From Candidatus Atribacteria bacterium (lineage in GTDB: Bacteria > Atribacterota > Phoenicimicrobiia > Phoenicimicrobiales > Stramentimicrobiaceae): DNA of 64,000 nt. The stretch covers positions 22,806 through 86,805 of the forward strand of contig JAGYIZ010000003.1 in assembly GCA_018402425.1 (NCBI GenBank), in the 5' to 3' direction. The position numbers were made by a program, and so were the translations under genes. Within the stretch, counting starts at the first letter, position 1, and each line of letters starts with the position of its first letter. Positions 54,987-64,000 of this stretch are shown piece by piece. Below the pieces are notes generated by a model. That model searched no databases. It worked only from the letters and a program-made list of their open reading frames with translations, and had not been told where the DNA came from.

Positions 54987-55368
54987 TTGCTTACACCTTT
55001 TTAAAAATTCTTTTAAATTATACCTAATTAATCACTTTTTATCAAATATTTTAATAATTAATATTAAATAAAATAGTAAATATCGCACCCACATAGCGGG
55101 TGTGGTTTAAGAACCTCTGAAAGAGGTTAAACTTTTTACCACTTTTTAGCTCTTTTTCTTTCGATTTTTTATTAATGCTTTAGCTATAATATTTCTAAGT
55201 AATATAACTTCCAACTTTGGACTTCAGGTGAAAAATTGTTATCTAATTTATCTTAATCTTTTCATGTTAAAACCATTTATTTAACCATTACCACCTTCTA
55301 AGAAGGTGGTTTTTTATGCTTAAATAAAATATTATTAAATTTCTTAACATCAATATAGAAATGAAATA
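54987..55368. other. Intergenic region between tgt and yajC
   Basis: 382 bases with no gene. It holds a full copy of the repeat family (55080-55262) and an additional 10-bp hairpin (55290-55310) followed by T5 on the plus strand. Confidence 0.6.
55080..55262 (+). repeat. Copy 3 of the intergenic repeat family (full length)
   Basis: ATATCGCACCCACATAGCGGG, AAGAACCTCTGAAAGAGG, TTTTTAGCTCTTTTTCTTTCG, TTTAGCTATAATATTT, TTCCAACTTTGGACTTCAGG and TCTTAATCTTTT in order. It is followed by the hairpin ACCACCTTCT/AGAAGGTGGT plus T5 (55290-55315), which the other copies lack. Confidence 0.9.
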
Positions 55369-56481
55369 TTAGGAAAAATTATCAAAAAAGTTTTTCTTGA
55401 ATGAATTAAAGCGATTTTCAAAAATAGCATTCCGAATTTCTTTCATCAAATGATTCATAAAGTAAAGATTGTGTATGGTACCCAGGATTGGGGCAAGCAT
55501 CTCATTGGCCATATAAAGATGCCTTAAGTAAGCCCGAGAAAAGTTTTGACAGGTATAACATTGACAATCTCTATCTATTGGAGATAAATCATTTTTGTAT
55601 CTCGAATTTGTAATTGATATTTTTCCATGACTGGTAAAAAGGCAACCATTTCGACCATTTCTAGTCGGCAACACACAATCAAACATATCTATCCCCCTCG
55701 CTACTCCTTCTAGAACTGAGTGGGGTTCTCCGACACCCATTAAGTATCTGGGTTTTTCCTTGGGCAATAAAGGTACAGTAACATCAAGCATCTGGTACAT
55801 CATTGGTTTTGGCTCTCCTACGCTCAAACCTCCCAGGGCATATCCCGAAAAATCTAAATCTACTATTTTTAGGGCATTCTCCTTTCGAATTTCAGGGAAA
55901 AGGCCGCCTTGAATTATACCAAATAATGTTTGATTCTTCGAAGAGTGAAATGACTGACACTGTTTTGCCCATTGAAAAGTACGCTCAGCTGCAAAGCTCG
56001 TTTCGTATCTGGTAGAAGGATATGGAGCGCACTGGTCAAAAACCATGGCAATATCCGAACCTAAAGCCATCTGTATCTCCATGGATTTTTCCGGTCCGAT
56101 GAAATGTTTTGAACCATCAATATAGGATTGAAAAGTAACTCCTTCATCCGTTATTTTATTTATTTTTCCCAGACTAAAAACCTGAAAACCTCCACTGTCA
56201 GTCAATATGGATTTATTCCATCCCATAAAACGGTGTAATCCGCCGGCCTTAGCAATTAGTTTATGACCAGGACGTAAAAATAGATGATATGCATTACATA
56301 GAATAATCGAAAACCCCAAATCATTTATCTCTTTGGGAAGCATGCCTTTTACAGTACCTTGAGTGCCAACTGGCATAAACACCGGTGTTTCAATCGTGCT
56401 ATGTTCTGTTTTAAGCATTCCTAATCTAGCACTATTATCAGTTTTTTCCGTTGTTTTCTTAACAGTAAATTTAATAGTCAT
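55369..56481 (-). CDS. tgt: tRNA-guanine transglycosylase
   Basis: 370 residues. [18 protein letters not shown] (about 33-50), [16 protein letters not shown] near 90 (catalytic Asp region), [16 protein letters not shown] near 213 (second Asp region), [32 protein letters not shown], and the zinc site [18 protein letters not shown]. It swaps guanine 34 for preQ1 in queuosine-type tRNAs. It follows queA, the next enzyme of the pathway. Confidence 0.97.
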   Translation of the reverse strand: MTIKFTVKKTTEKTDNSARLGMLKTEHSTIETPVFMPVGTQGTVKGMLPKEINDLGFSIILCNAYHLFLRPGHKLIAKAGGLHRFMGWNKSILTDSGGFQVFSLGKINKITDEGVTFQSYIDGSKHFIGPEKSMEIQMALGSDIAMVFDQCAPYPSTRYETSFAAERTFQWAKQCQSFHSSKNQTLFGIIQGGLFPEIRKENALKIVDLDFSGYALGGLSVGEPKPMMYQMLDVTVPLLPKEKPRYLMGVGEPHSVLEGVARGIDMFDCVLPTRNGRNGCLFTSHGKISITNSRYKNDLSPIDRDCQCYTCQNFSRAYLRHLYMANEMLAPILGTIHNLYFMNHLMKEIRNAIFENRFNSFKKNFFDNFS

Positions 56482-56561
56482 ATCTCTCTACAATCTATTT
56501 TTGAAAAGCCTATCAAAACAATAGCCTGAATATTCTGTATATTATTCTGTATATTATAAAA

Positions 56562-57584
56562 TTAAATAATAAACATGGCATCTCCGAAGCTATAGAATCG
56601 ATACTCTTTTTGAATAGCTTCATGATAGGCATTTAATAAATTCTCCCTCCCGGCAAATGCAGATGCCAGCATTAGAGGAGTTGATCTAGGAAGGTGAAAA
56701 TTGGTAATGAGTGCCTTTATTATCTTAAATCGGAACCCCGGATAAATAAACAAATCAGTCCAGTTCATTCCCGCTACAATTCTACCTTGCTTAAAGGAGG
56801 ATTCTAATGCTCGAGTTACCGATGTTCCTACTCCTATAATTCTACGACCATCTTGCATTGCTTTATTGACTATCCTGGCATTTTCAGCAGATATTGTAAA
56901 TAACTCAGATTTCATCTTATGTTTTTCTACTTGTTCTACTCTCATTTTTTCAAAAGTACCTCTGCCGATATGCAGTGTTAAAAATATTATTTTTACATCT
57001 TTATCCTTGATCTCTTGCAATAACTTTTCGGTAAAATGAAACCCAGCAGTAGGTGCTGCAATAGAACCTTCACGAGAGGCATAGACAGTCTGGTAGAAAG
57101 ATGTTTTAACTAATTCTTTTTTGATATAGGGAGGCGTAGGCATTTTCCCAATTTCATACAATATCTTATGAAAATCTCCATTTGCCTGCATGTTAATCAG
57201 ATATGTTCCATCTTTATCATTCTTACTGATTACTTCTGCTTCTAACTGGGTAGAAAAAAATATTTTTGTGCCACAGTGAATTCTTTTCCCTGGCTTTAAT
57301 AATACTTCCCACTGGTAATCTGAGATGGGTTTAATTAAAAGGGTTTCAATTTTACCTCCGGTATTTTTTTTGTAACCATATAGTCGTACAGGCAGCACTT
57401 TACTATTATTTAACACTATTAGATCACCTGGTTGCAAAAAATCTACAATATGAAAGAATTTTCTATTCTCTATGGCCCCAGTTTCCTTATTAAGAATCAT
57501 CAATTTACTGTGATCTCTTTCTTTAAGTGGCTCCTGGGCTATATAACCTGGGGGCAAATCATAGTCAAAAAGTGTGATATCCAT
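56562..57584 (-). CDS. queA: S-adenosylmethionine:tRNA ribosyltransferase-isomerase
   Basis: About 340 residues from the ATG at 57584 (GAGG six bases upstream); the frame is open to 57596 but that start has no support. MDITLFDYDLPPGYIAQEPLKERDHSKLMIL, AAPTAGFHFTEKLLQEI, TLHIGRGTFEKM and NFHLPRSTPLMLASAFAGRENLLNAYHEAI are family blocks. It adds the epoxycyclopentane ring onto preQ1 in tRNA, forming epoxyqueuosine. It pairs with tgt downstream. Confidence 0.96.
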   Translation of the reverse strand: MDITLFDYDLPPGYIAQEPLKERDHSKLMILNKETGAIENRKFFHIVDFLQPGDLIVLNNSKVLPVRLYGYKKNTGGKIETLLIKPISDYQWEVLLKPGKRIHCGTKIFFSTQLEAEVISKNDKDGTYLINMQANGDFHKILYEIGKMPTPPYIKKELVKTSFYQTVYASREGSIAAPTAGFHFTEKLLQEIKDKDVKIIFLTLHIGRGTFEKMRVEQVEKHKMKSELFTISAENARIVNKAMQDGRRIIGVGTSVTRALESSFKQGRIVAGMNWTDLFIYPGFRFKIIKALITNFHLPRSTPLMLASAFAGRENLLNAYHEAIQKEYRFYSFGDAMFII

Positions 57585-57615
57585 CCAAAACCTCAAGTCT
57601 GATAGTAAATTTTAT

Positions 57616-58986
57616 TCAGTATAATTTCTTTAACTGGATTCCCTGGTAATAATATTTTAATATATCTTCATAGAATAACCTTCGGAAGCCATACCATAGG
57701 CTCCCCATTGAGACAGTCCAACTCCATGGCCACTTCCAGGCCTTTAAAGTAAATAAAAGTTCGTCAGTGTGACTATCTTCCTCAACATCCGAAAAGTTCA
57801 CTTTCTTGCTATCGTTTCCCCCTTCGGTCTTTTCAATAACTCAATTAATTCAGAAATACTAAAATCTCTTTTCTTCCCCTATAATGTCACCTACTTTTTC
57901 TGTTCTAATTGCGTCTTCTGTTCAGCTATATCGAAGTTTTGCTTTCCTTGCTAATTTCCTCTGTCTTTCCCCCATTATGTCAATCGTAAACAATGAACTT
58001 CTGATCATAGCAGGACCCATTAAAAGTCGAAAATCATTAGTTTTCATAGTAATTATTTTATTATTATCGCCATAATATCTACTGATTTACTCTACCAGCT
58101 TCTGTCTTATCTCCAAAAACAATACTATCAATAACCTAAAATGATATCCCTGTTGAGCTAGTTTTTCTAATACTTCTTGTTCTGTGAAAGAACAACCCAT
58201 TGATGATTGGGCGAAACAATTTCTTCGTAATCTGAGGGAACACTTCAAGATAAGGAACAAAACCACCCCATACATTTTCACTATTTTCAGTACATCCACC
58301 ACTATCGAATGATAAACAGCATTAATTGGTTCACCTTGAAAAGTTAAAATAATGCCATTTGTATCATTCACCGCTTTATTTGTAGCGGATGTTCATAATA
58401 AACACCACCATGTGGCTATTAGTAGTAGCACAAATATTATAACCTTTATCAATAAATTTATTCATATTTGATAAAGCAAATGTTCTGGCAGCAACAGCCT
58501 GAGCTCTCAAAACTTCTTCGGCCATTCGGGTGAAATTTCTTTTCAAAACCCCATGAGATATTTTTCCATTTCAATGATATTAATGACATTTAATAATTTC
58601 TTTCTAAAACAATTTCTATCTCTCCCTGTACTTATGATTATTAACCTGGATTAATCCACCATTATTGGGAATAATTTAATTTCCTTGACCGGTTTATATA
58701 ATTGATTATCTATTTCTATTCCATTAGAGTTAGCTGTTATCTTGAGAGGATTACTGCTTTCGTGAACATACAATGATTTCATGGAGGGAATTTCATAAAT
58801 ATGTAATCCCTTATCACTTCTTAGCTCAACCTCTCTATGATCAAAAAAATACCAACCCTAACATGGGACTTTCTGCCAACACATCAATACTAACTACTGA
58901 AATAAAAATGATAAAAATAAATAATATCGCCAGAAAATTATTATCTTTTTCACATTATAATAAGTACATCTTAAATCCTGTTTCAT
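57616..58986 (-). pseudogene. spoIID: SpoIID/LytB domain protein, disrupted by many frame breaks
   Basis: The ATG at 58986 (AGAGG upstream) opens a membrane segment. Conserved SpoIID sequence appears piecewise in shifting frames: EVLRAQAVAARTFALSNMNKF (58400-58550), DTNGIILTFQGEPINAVYHS, SGGCTENSENVWGGFVPYLE, and GSGHGVGLSQWGAYGMASEG then EDILKYYYQGIQLKKLY at the end. The breaks I worked through are explained by missing bases, mostly single (for example TATCATTC-GATAG and GCCTGG-AAGTGG). SpoIID-like proteins cleave glycan strands of the cell wall and also occur in bacteria that do not sporulate. The gene may be intact in the cell. Confidence 0.8.
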
Positions 58987-59033
58987 ATAAAATACCTCTA
59001 TAGTTGTTATCTCTAACTTATAATTAATCAGTA

Positions 59034-59218
59034 ATATCGCACCCGCATAGCGGGTGGCTTTAAGAACCTCTAAAAGAGGTTTAACTTTATACCAATTTTT
59101 AGCTCTTTTTCTTTCGTTTTTTTATTTAACCTTTAGCTATAATATTTCTAAGCAATAGTACTTCCAACTTTGGACTTCAGCTAAAAAATTGTCATCTAGG
59201 TACTCTTAATCTTTTTAT
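59034..59218 (+). repeat. Copy 4 of the intergenic repeat family (full length)
   Basis: Best-preserved palindromes: CACCCGC-ATA-GCGGGTG and AACCTCT-AAA-AGAGGTT, then TTTTTAGCTCTTTTTCTTTCG, CTTTAGCTATAATATTT, TTCCAACTTTGGACTTCAG and CTCTTAATCTTTTT. It lies between the spoIID start and the DUF2905 stop. Confidence 0.9.
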
Positions 59219-59230
59219 GGTAAAACTAAT

Positions 59231-59452
59231 TTATCTAAAAATACGAAATATAATTGTTAAGATAATGCTTATCAGAATACATAATCCCAATGGAAAATAG
59301 AATACAAGATTCTTTCTCTTTATCAGAATATCACCCGGTAATCGAAATGAAAAAGAGGGAATTTTATCTATTAACAGAAATACCAAACCAAAAGCAGCAA
59401 TCACAATCCCAATTGTAATCAATATCCTCGCTATAACAGTTGTGCTAAACAT
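59231..59452 (-). CDS. DUF2905 family small membrane protein
   Basis: 73 residues with two membrane helices (about 8-28 and 49-70) joined by IPSFSFRLPGDILIKRKNLVFYFPLG, the DUF2905 hallmark (RLPGDI and FYFPL). Function unknown. It regularly follows ruvB in Firmicutes and relatives, as here (16 bases). Confidence 0.9.
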   Translation of the reverse strand: MFSTTVIARILITIGIVIAAFGLVFLLIDKIPSFSFRLPGDILIKRKNLVFYFPLGLCILISIILTIIFRIFR

Positions 59453-59468
59453 GATTGATTCCTTTTAA

Positions 59469-60503
59469 TTAAAACAAAGATGAATTTTTACCGTTACGTT
59501 GTTGATATTGATTCTGGTTAAAATAATTATAAGCCATCTCTGTCGTTTTTCTTCCCTGTGAGGTCCTGGACAAAAACCCTTTCTGTAAAAGATAAGGTTC
59601 ATGTACATCACATATGGTTTCTTTATCCTCATTTATAGAAGCTGCTAAAGTTCCTAAGCCAACAGGACCGCCTTTAAACTTATCTAATATGGTTAATAGT
59701 AATCTCTTGTCAATCTCGCATAAACCCTGGTTGTCGATACCCATATTTTTCAAAGCAAAAATGGCAATATCTTTACTTATCACACCTTCTCCCTCAATTT
59801 GAGCATAATCACGAATCCTTTTCAGTAAACGATTAGCAATTCTGGGTGTCCCCCTGGAACGCATGGCAATTTCTTTTGAAGCATTTTCTTCAATCTTGAT
59901 TTTCAAAATAGCAGCAGAACGAATAATTATTTTCTGTAATTCTTCATCTTTATAATATCCAACTCTTGAAATTACCCCAAAACGGCTTCTCAAAGGAGAT
60001 GTAATCAAACCAGTCCGGGTGGTAGCACCTATTAGGGTAAATTTAGGCAAATCAATTCTGATTGATCTAGCACTAGGACCTTTTCCAATTAAAATATCAA
60101 GAGCAAAGTCCTCCAAGGCAGGGTACAATATTTCTTCTACTGATCTATTTAGTCTGTGTATCTCGTCAATAAATAAAATATTTTTCTCTTTAAGATTTGT
60201 TAAAATAGCAGCCAAATCTCCGGCTCTTTCTATAACAGGGCCTGAAGTCATTTTGATGTTTACACCCATCTCTCGAGCAATAATATTAGCCAATGTAGTT
60301 TTACCCAACCCGGGAGGTCCATATAATAGAATGTGATCAATTGGTTCATTTCTTTTCAGGGCAGCCTGTATGTAGACAGACAAATTGTCTTTTACATTTT
60401 TTTGACCAATGAAATGTATTAATTTCTGTGGTCTTAAATTTGCCTCAGACTCCACGCTTTCTTGTTTTAAATCCTGATCAATTAAATCTTCTTTTTTATT
60501 CAT
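59469..60503 (-). CDS. ruvB: Holliday junction branch migration helicase RuvB
   Basis: 344 residues. [19 protein letters not shown], Walker [19 protein letters not shown] (about 59-76), Walker [37 protein letters not shown] (sensor 1 and Arg finger region), and a winged-helix C-terminus ([30 protein letters not shown]). It forms hexameric rings driving branch migration with RuvA. Confidence 0.98.
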   Translation of the reverse strand: MNKKEDLIDQDLKQESVESEANLRPQKLIHFIGQKNVKDNLSVYIQAALKRNEPIDHILLYGPPGLGKTTLANIIAREMGVNIKMTSGPVIERAGDLAAILTNLKEKNILFIDEIHRLNRSVEEILYPALEDFALDILIGKGPSARSIRIDLPKFTLIGATTRTGLITSPLRSRFGVISRVGYYKDEELQKIIIRSAAILKIKIEENASKEIAMRSRGTPRIANRLLKRIRDYAQIEGEGVISKDIAIFALKNMGIDNQGLCEIDKRLLLTILDKFKGGPVGLGTLAASINEDKETICDVHEPYLLQKGFLSRTSQGRKTTEMAYNYFNQNQYQQRNGKNSSLF

Positions 60504-60587
60504 AGACCAATCCTGCTACCTTTTAATAGTCAATAACAGTTAAGAAATATAATTTTTATTCTTATAATATTCTTCTGTCTGCTAATC

Positions 60588-61190
60588 CTATTTTTTTATA
60601 TCTTTATTTAAGGCACTTCTTATTAATTCTTCAACTGTAATAGATTTATGATTATTTGATTTTTTAAGTGCATTAGCAATACGTTGTTTTGCTTCCTTTT
60701 CAGGGTAACCCAATGCCTTCAGGGCTTCAACAGCATCATAGACAAAATCCTGTCTTCCTTGAACTTTTTCTGTTAAGCTATAACTTAGCTTGAATTCTTT
60801 TAATTTTTCTTTCAATTCTAATACTATTTTTCTAGCTAGCTTATTCCCTATACCTGAAATGCTACTTATTAAATTCAGATCTTCTTCTAAGATTGCTTGC
60901 TGGAACTCATCCGGTCCCATATCTGCAAGAACGTTTAAGGCAACTTTGGGACCTATGCCCGGGGTATCAAGCAATATCTTAAAAAAATCACGTTCATTAT
61001 TATTTAAAAAACCATATAAAACAATTCTATCCTCTCTAATGTATAAGTGGGTAAATATTGTTTGTTTGTTTTTGCTTAACACAAACTTATCAACTGATGG
61101 AACATGGATTAAATATCCAACTCCATTTACATTTATGACAATTGAACCGGTTTCCTTGGATTCAATAGTTCCATTTAAAAATGATATCAT
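60588..61190 (-). CDS. ruvA: Holliday junction branch migration protein RuvA
   Basis: 200 residues. MISFLNGTIESKETGSIVINVNGVGYLIHVP is the OB domain, FKILLDTPGIGPKVALNVLADM and LISSISGIGNKLARKIVLELK are the two helix-hairpin-helix motifs (about 72-125), and the C-terminal domain VYDAVEALKALGYPEKEAKQRI contacts RuvB. It binds four-way junctions. It lies 84 bases before ruvB. Confidence 0.97.
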   Translation of the reverse strand: MISFLNGTIESKETGSIVINVNGVGYLIHVPSVDKFVLSKNKQTIFTHLYIREDRIVLYGFLNNNERDFFKILLDTPGIGPKVALNVLADMGPDEFQQAILEEDLNLISSISGIGNKLARKIVLELKEKLKEFKLSYSLTEKVQGRQDFVYDAVEALKALGYPEKEAKQRIANALKKSNNHKSITVEELIRSALNKDIKK

Positions 61191-61338
61191 ATTCTAGAAC
61201 AATTTCCTTAAAATATATCGTTAATATCCAATATTATCAATTATTTTTTTATAAAGAAACTTATTTCAAGTATTATCTGATATTTTTAATTTCAGATACT
61301 ATATATAGTACCTTAGATTGAATAAGATGATAATCTTA

Positions 61339-61815
61339 TTAGTATGAATACCTGGAATGAATATGACAAATAGCAACTGCCAACGCGTCTGCTGCATGGT
61401 CAGGACGCGGAATGGTTGATAAATTTAATAAAACTTTGACCATTACTTGTACCTGATTTTTAGTAGCTCGGCCATAACCAACAACTGACTGCTTTATCTG
61501 TAGTGGTGTATAAGTAACTACATTAATTCCTGCTAATGTAGCAGTTAAAGCAACGGCACCACATATTTTCCCCACATTGATTGCACTTCTGGTATTTTTA
61601 CTAAAAAATATCTCCTCAAGCACTAGCTCATGAGGAGAATATGTTTTAATAAGATTATCTATCACACTATAAATATTTTTAATTTTATCCGAAAAATTGT
61701 CACTTGTTTTGTTTGTGATAGAGCCATAGTCAATGGCTATTATTTTATCCTTTTTTATTTCTACTAATCCATACCCGGTATGATTAAGACCTGGATCAAT
61801 TCCTATAATAATCAA
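61339..61815 (-). CDS. ruvC: Crossover junction endodeoxyribonuclease RuvC
   Basis: 158 residues. The acidic active site is visible in IIIGIDPGLNHTGYG (Asp7), VLEEIFFSKNTRSAINVG (Glu pair near 66) and PRPDHAADALAVAICH (His-Asp near 140). It resolves Holliday junctions made accessible by RuvAB. It starts 9 bases after yebC. Confidence 0.97.
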   Translation of the reverse strand: MIIIGIDPGLNHTGYGLVEIKKDKIIAIDYGSITNKTSDNFSDKIKNIYSVIDNLIKTYSPHELVLEEIFFSKNTRSAINVGKICGAVALTATLAGINVVTYTPLQIKQSVVGYGRATKNQVQVMVKVLLNLSTIPRPDHAADALAVAICHIHSRYSY

Positions 61816-61824
61816 GTTTTTACC

Positions 61825-62574
61825 CTATTCAGTTGCAAGTCCTTCCATTACTTTATCATCAATATTAAAATTAGCATAAACATTTTGCACGTCATCATGA
61901 TCCTCCAGCTGCTCCATAAGGCTTAGCATCTGTTCCGCCTTCTTTCCTTCTAAATCAACTGTCGTCTGAGGTATCATGGTAATTTCAGCAACAGAATATT
62001 CTATCTGATTATCAGATAATAATTTTTTAAATTTATCAAAATCAGTAGGATTTAATGTTACTTCTATATTTTTATCATCTGTTTCAATATCTTCTGCTCC
62101 TATATCTAGCGCAATATCAAGAAGTGTATCCTGATCTACTTTCTCTTTATCAAAAGAAAAGTATGCCCTGCGGGTAAATATCCACGCCACGCAACCACTT
62201 GAACCTAGATTACCCCCATGCTTTGTAAATATCCTTCGTATTTCAGAAACAGTCCTATTACGATTATCTGTTAACACCTTTATTAGAACCGCCACACCAC
62301 CGGGACCGTAACCTTCATAGGTGACATCTTCATATGTTACACCTTCAATTTCTCCAGTGCCTTTTTTAATTGCCCTTTCAATAGTTTCGTTAGGCATATT
62401 ATTTTCTTTGGCATACTGTATGGCATTACGAAGATCAACATTCATCTCCGGGTCACCACCATTACGGGCAGCAACAGAAATAAGACGATTTATTTTCCCA
62501 AACAATTTTCCTCTTTGGGCATCAGCTTTCCCCTTTTTTCTTTTTATTGTACTCCATTTCGAATGTCCTGACAT
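61825..62574 (-). CDS. yebC: YebC/PmpR family DNA-binding protein
   Basis: 249 residues. MSGHSKWSTIKRKKGKADAQRGKLFGKINR and GGDPEMNVDLRNAIQYAKENNMPNETIERAIKKGTG are the N-terminal family blocks, and YEGYGPGGVAVLIKVLTDNRNRTVSEIR follows. Relatives act as transcription regulators or help ribosomes through proline stretches. The gene heads the ruvCAB operon with its own promoter at 62602-62630. Confidence 0.96.
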   Translation of the reverse strand: MSGHSKWSTIKRKKGKADAQRGKLFGKINRLISVAARNGGDPEMNVDLRNAIQYAKENNMPNETIERAIKKGTGEIEGVTYEDVTYEGYGPGGVAVLIKVLTDNRNRTVSEIRRIFTKHGGNLGSSGCVAWIFTRRAYFSFDKEKVDQDTLLDIALDIGAEDIETDDKNIEVTLNPTDFDKFKKLLSDNQIEYSVAEITMIPQTTVDLEGKKAEQMLSLMEQLEDHDDVQNVYANFNIDDKVMEGLATE

Positions 62575-62601
62575 AACATCTTCCTCTTTATAATTTTTTT
62601 T

Positions 62602-62630
62602 ATTTTAGCATATAAAAAAAATCGTTGCAA
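62602..62630 (-). promoter_or_regulatory. Promoter for yebC-ruvCAB
   Basis: On the minus strand TTGCAA (62630-62625), 17 bases, then TGC-TAAAAT (extended -10, TAAAAT at 62607-62602), about 30 bases before the yebC start and followed by AGAGGAAG as ribosome site. Confidence 0.6.
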
Positions 62631-62681
62631 TTTATCTATAATTTATTGAAAATATGAAAATATTGGTTTATATTTATGACA

Positions 62682-63419
62682 TTAAAAATTGGGAATGGGC
62701 GGCAATTTTCTCTTATGTTCACTTAACTTATTCATTTTTAAGATATTTTTTTCTATTCTTTTGTCCGCTATATTCCCAGTCGCTAAGAATTTATCCAAAA
62801 TTTCATAGCTAAAACCCATTTCTTTTTCATCGGTCTGGTTTTTCCATAAACCTGCCGACGGTGGTTTGTTTATAAGGGATACGGGTATATTCAAATATTT
62901 TGCAATCATTTTTACCTCAGTCTTATAGGTATTTCCTAATGGCAATATATCAACACCACCATCACCATATTTGGTAAAATAACCTATTGATATTTCACTT
63001 TTATTGCCTGTTCCGACAACAAGATAATCAAACATATTGGCAAAATAATATAATACAATCATTCTTAATCTTGGTTTGATATTTGCTTTTGCTAATTTGT
63101 TATCATCATTTTCCATTGTGGATAACAATTGATTATAAATAGGAGTAAGGTTAATATTTTTGTAGTCTATGTTATATTTATTAATTATTTTCATGGCATC
63201 TTCAATATCGGAGGAAAGGCTTTCACAAGGTAAAATTAAAGCTATATTGCTATCCGGGAAGGCTTTTTCACAAAGAACAGCAATTACCGCAGAGTCAATT
63301 CCACCGCTTAAGCCATAGATAACACCTTTTTTGCCGGCATCCTTTGTTTTTTCCCTTATCCATTTTACTATATTATCTATTTTTTCTTTTAATGAATCTT
63401 TTTCTATTTCAATCCCCAT
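62682..63419 (-). CDS. nadE: NH3-dependent NAD+ synthetase
   Basis: 245 residues from the ATG at 63419, which has GGGAGGAAAG upstream. The longer open frame to 63653 runs through the 5S rRNA and is not coding. VIYGLSGGIDSAVIAVL (about 32-48) is the ATP-pyrophosphatase loop, GTGNKSEISIGYFTKYGDGGVDILPLG and INKPPSAGLWKNQTDEKEMGFSYEILD are the substrate sites. There is no glutaminase domain, so it uses free ammonia, reasonable in an ammonia-producing amino-acid fermenter. It is the first protein gene after the rRNA operon. Confidence 0.95.
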   Translation of the reverse strand: MGIEIEKDSLKEKIDNIVKWIREKTKDAGKKGVIYGLSGGIDSAVIAVLCEKAFPDSNIALILPCESLSSDIEDAMKIINKYNIDYKNINLTPIYNQLLSTMENDDNKLAKANIKPRLRMIVLYYFANMFDYLVVGTGNKSEISIGYFTKYGDGGVDILPLGNTYKTEVKMIAKYLNIPVSLINKPPSAGLWKNQTDEKEMGFSYEILDKFLATGNIADKRIEKNILKMNKLSEHKRKLPPIPNF

Positions 63420-63440
63420 ACTTTCCTCCCAATAAAAAAT

Positions 63441-63556
63441 TCCCGGCAGTGTCCTACTCTCCCACAGAAAAAACTGCAGTACCATCGGCGCTGGAGGGCT
63501 TAACTGCTGTGTTCGGGATGGGAACAGGTGGTTCCCCTCCGCTATGACCACCGGGA
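63441..63556 (-). rRNA. rrf: 5S ribosomal RNA
   Basis: 116 bases. The ends TCCCGGTGG and CACTGCCGGGA pair as helix I. Standard internal sequence is present: GGGGAACCACCTGTTCCCAT, CCGAACACAGCAGTTAAGCC and TGGGAGAGTAGGAC. It follows the 23S gene on the same strand. Confidence 0.95.
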
Positions 63557-63675
63557 AACCGAATAAATAGAAAGGCATTTTAAGTCGTGCGTATTGAGTC
63601 GTGCGTCGTGCGGAAAGATTTTTTCTTTCCACGCAATACGCAATACGCATCACGCAATACTGTTATTTTATAGAG
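63557..63675 (-). repeat. 23S-5S spacer with short inverted and tandem repeats
   Basis: Contains units of CGTGCG/CGTATTG on one side and ACGCAATACGCAATACGCAT on the other. They meet at GTGCGGAAAG-ATTTTTT-CTTTCCACGC, so the spacer can fold as a long imperfect hairpin. Confidence 0.7.

Positions 63676-64000
<325 letters not shown>

Noticed and set aside
61321..61340. Palindrome AATAAGAT-GATA-ATCTTATT after ruvC
   Set aside because: AT-only stem without a T-run; ruvCAB appears to continue past it, so I do not call a terminator.
63420..63653. Apparent N-terminal extension of nadE (MMRIAYCVERKNLSARR...)
   Set aside because: It is the 5S rRNA and spacer read as protein; a proper ribosome site and ATG are at 63419.

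Overview
This window looks like part of the chromosome of a low-GC, strictly anaerobic, amino-acid-fermenting bacterium. The evidence is the AT-rich codon use, a ferredoxin-dependent 2-oxoacid oxidoreductase, NfnAB, a Na+-pumping methylmalonyl-CoA decarboxylase, a TAXI-type TRAP transporter, and a housekeeping block in a Firmicutes-like order (yebC-ruvCAB-queA-tgt-yajC-secDF-recJ-apt-relA-dtd, then comFC-hpf-secA-prfB). My best guess is an Atribacterota-like or deep clostridial lineage. This is inference from gene content only. Every gene I can support, including the rRNA and tRNA genes, lies on the minus strand, so transcription runs from right to left throughout.

Right end (64000 to 36000): the 3' part of a 23S rRNA, a spacer with short repeats, 5S rRNA and nadE. 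These are followed by yebC-ruvC-ruvA-ruvB-DUF2905, a disrupted spoIID, queA, tgt, a frame-disrupted yajC, secD-secF, recJ, apt, relA/spoT, dtd, an MBL hydrolase, ahcY and comFC. A structured RNA that I identify as a raiA RNA lies between comFC and hpf. Then come hpf, an unknown gene, a 28-codon small ORF, a split HD-GYP gene, DUF5317, secA, prfB with its programmed +1 frameshift, and a cyclodeaminase gene.

Middle (36000 to 12500): an RpiR regulator, a KamA-family radical SAM gene that looks GC-richer than its neighbours, and the TAXI-TRAP operon (SBP, DUF1850, fused permease). A roughly 17-kb unidirectional gene train follows: gntR, korDABC, ackA, nfnA-nfnB, gdh, a P-loop/Asp23-like gene, methylmalonyl-CoA mutase (two subunits), meaB, mce and mmdA-D-C-B, ending at a hairpin terminator. 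Together these genes encode glutamate to 2-oxoglutarate to succinyl-CoA to methylmalonyl-CoA to propionyl-CoA. The decarboxylation step pumps Na+, NfnAB balances ferredoxin and NAD(P)H, and acetate kinase makes ATP.

Left end (12500 to 1): DUF5693, csaB, ftsE-ftsX-envC-ctpA-yibQ (envelope and division), gltX with a tRNA-Gln(CUG) and terminator, an M19 dipeptidase, and the N-terminal part of a peptide ABC transporter binding protein that runs off the window.

Two features cut across the window. (1) A repeat of about 185 bp occurs four times between genes. (2) Several genes (envC, csaB, mmdA, yajC, spoIID, HD-GYP) are broken by missing bases, mostly in homopolymers. Where I tested, restoring the bases gives a normal protein, so sequencing or assembly error is at least as likely as true gene decay.
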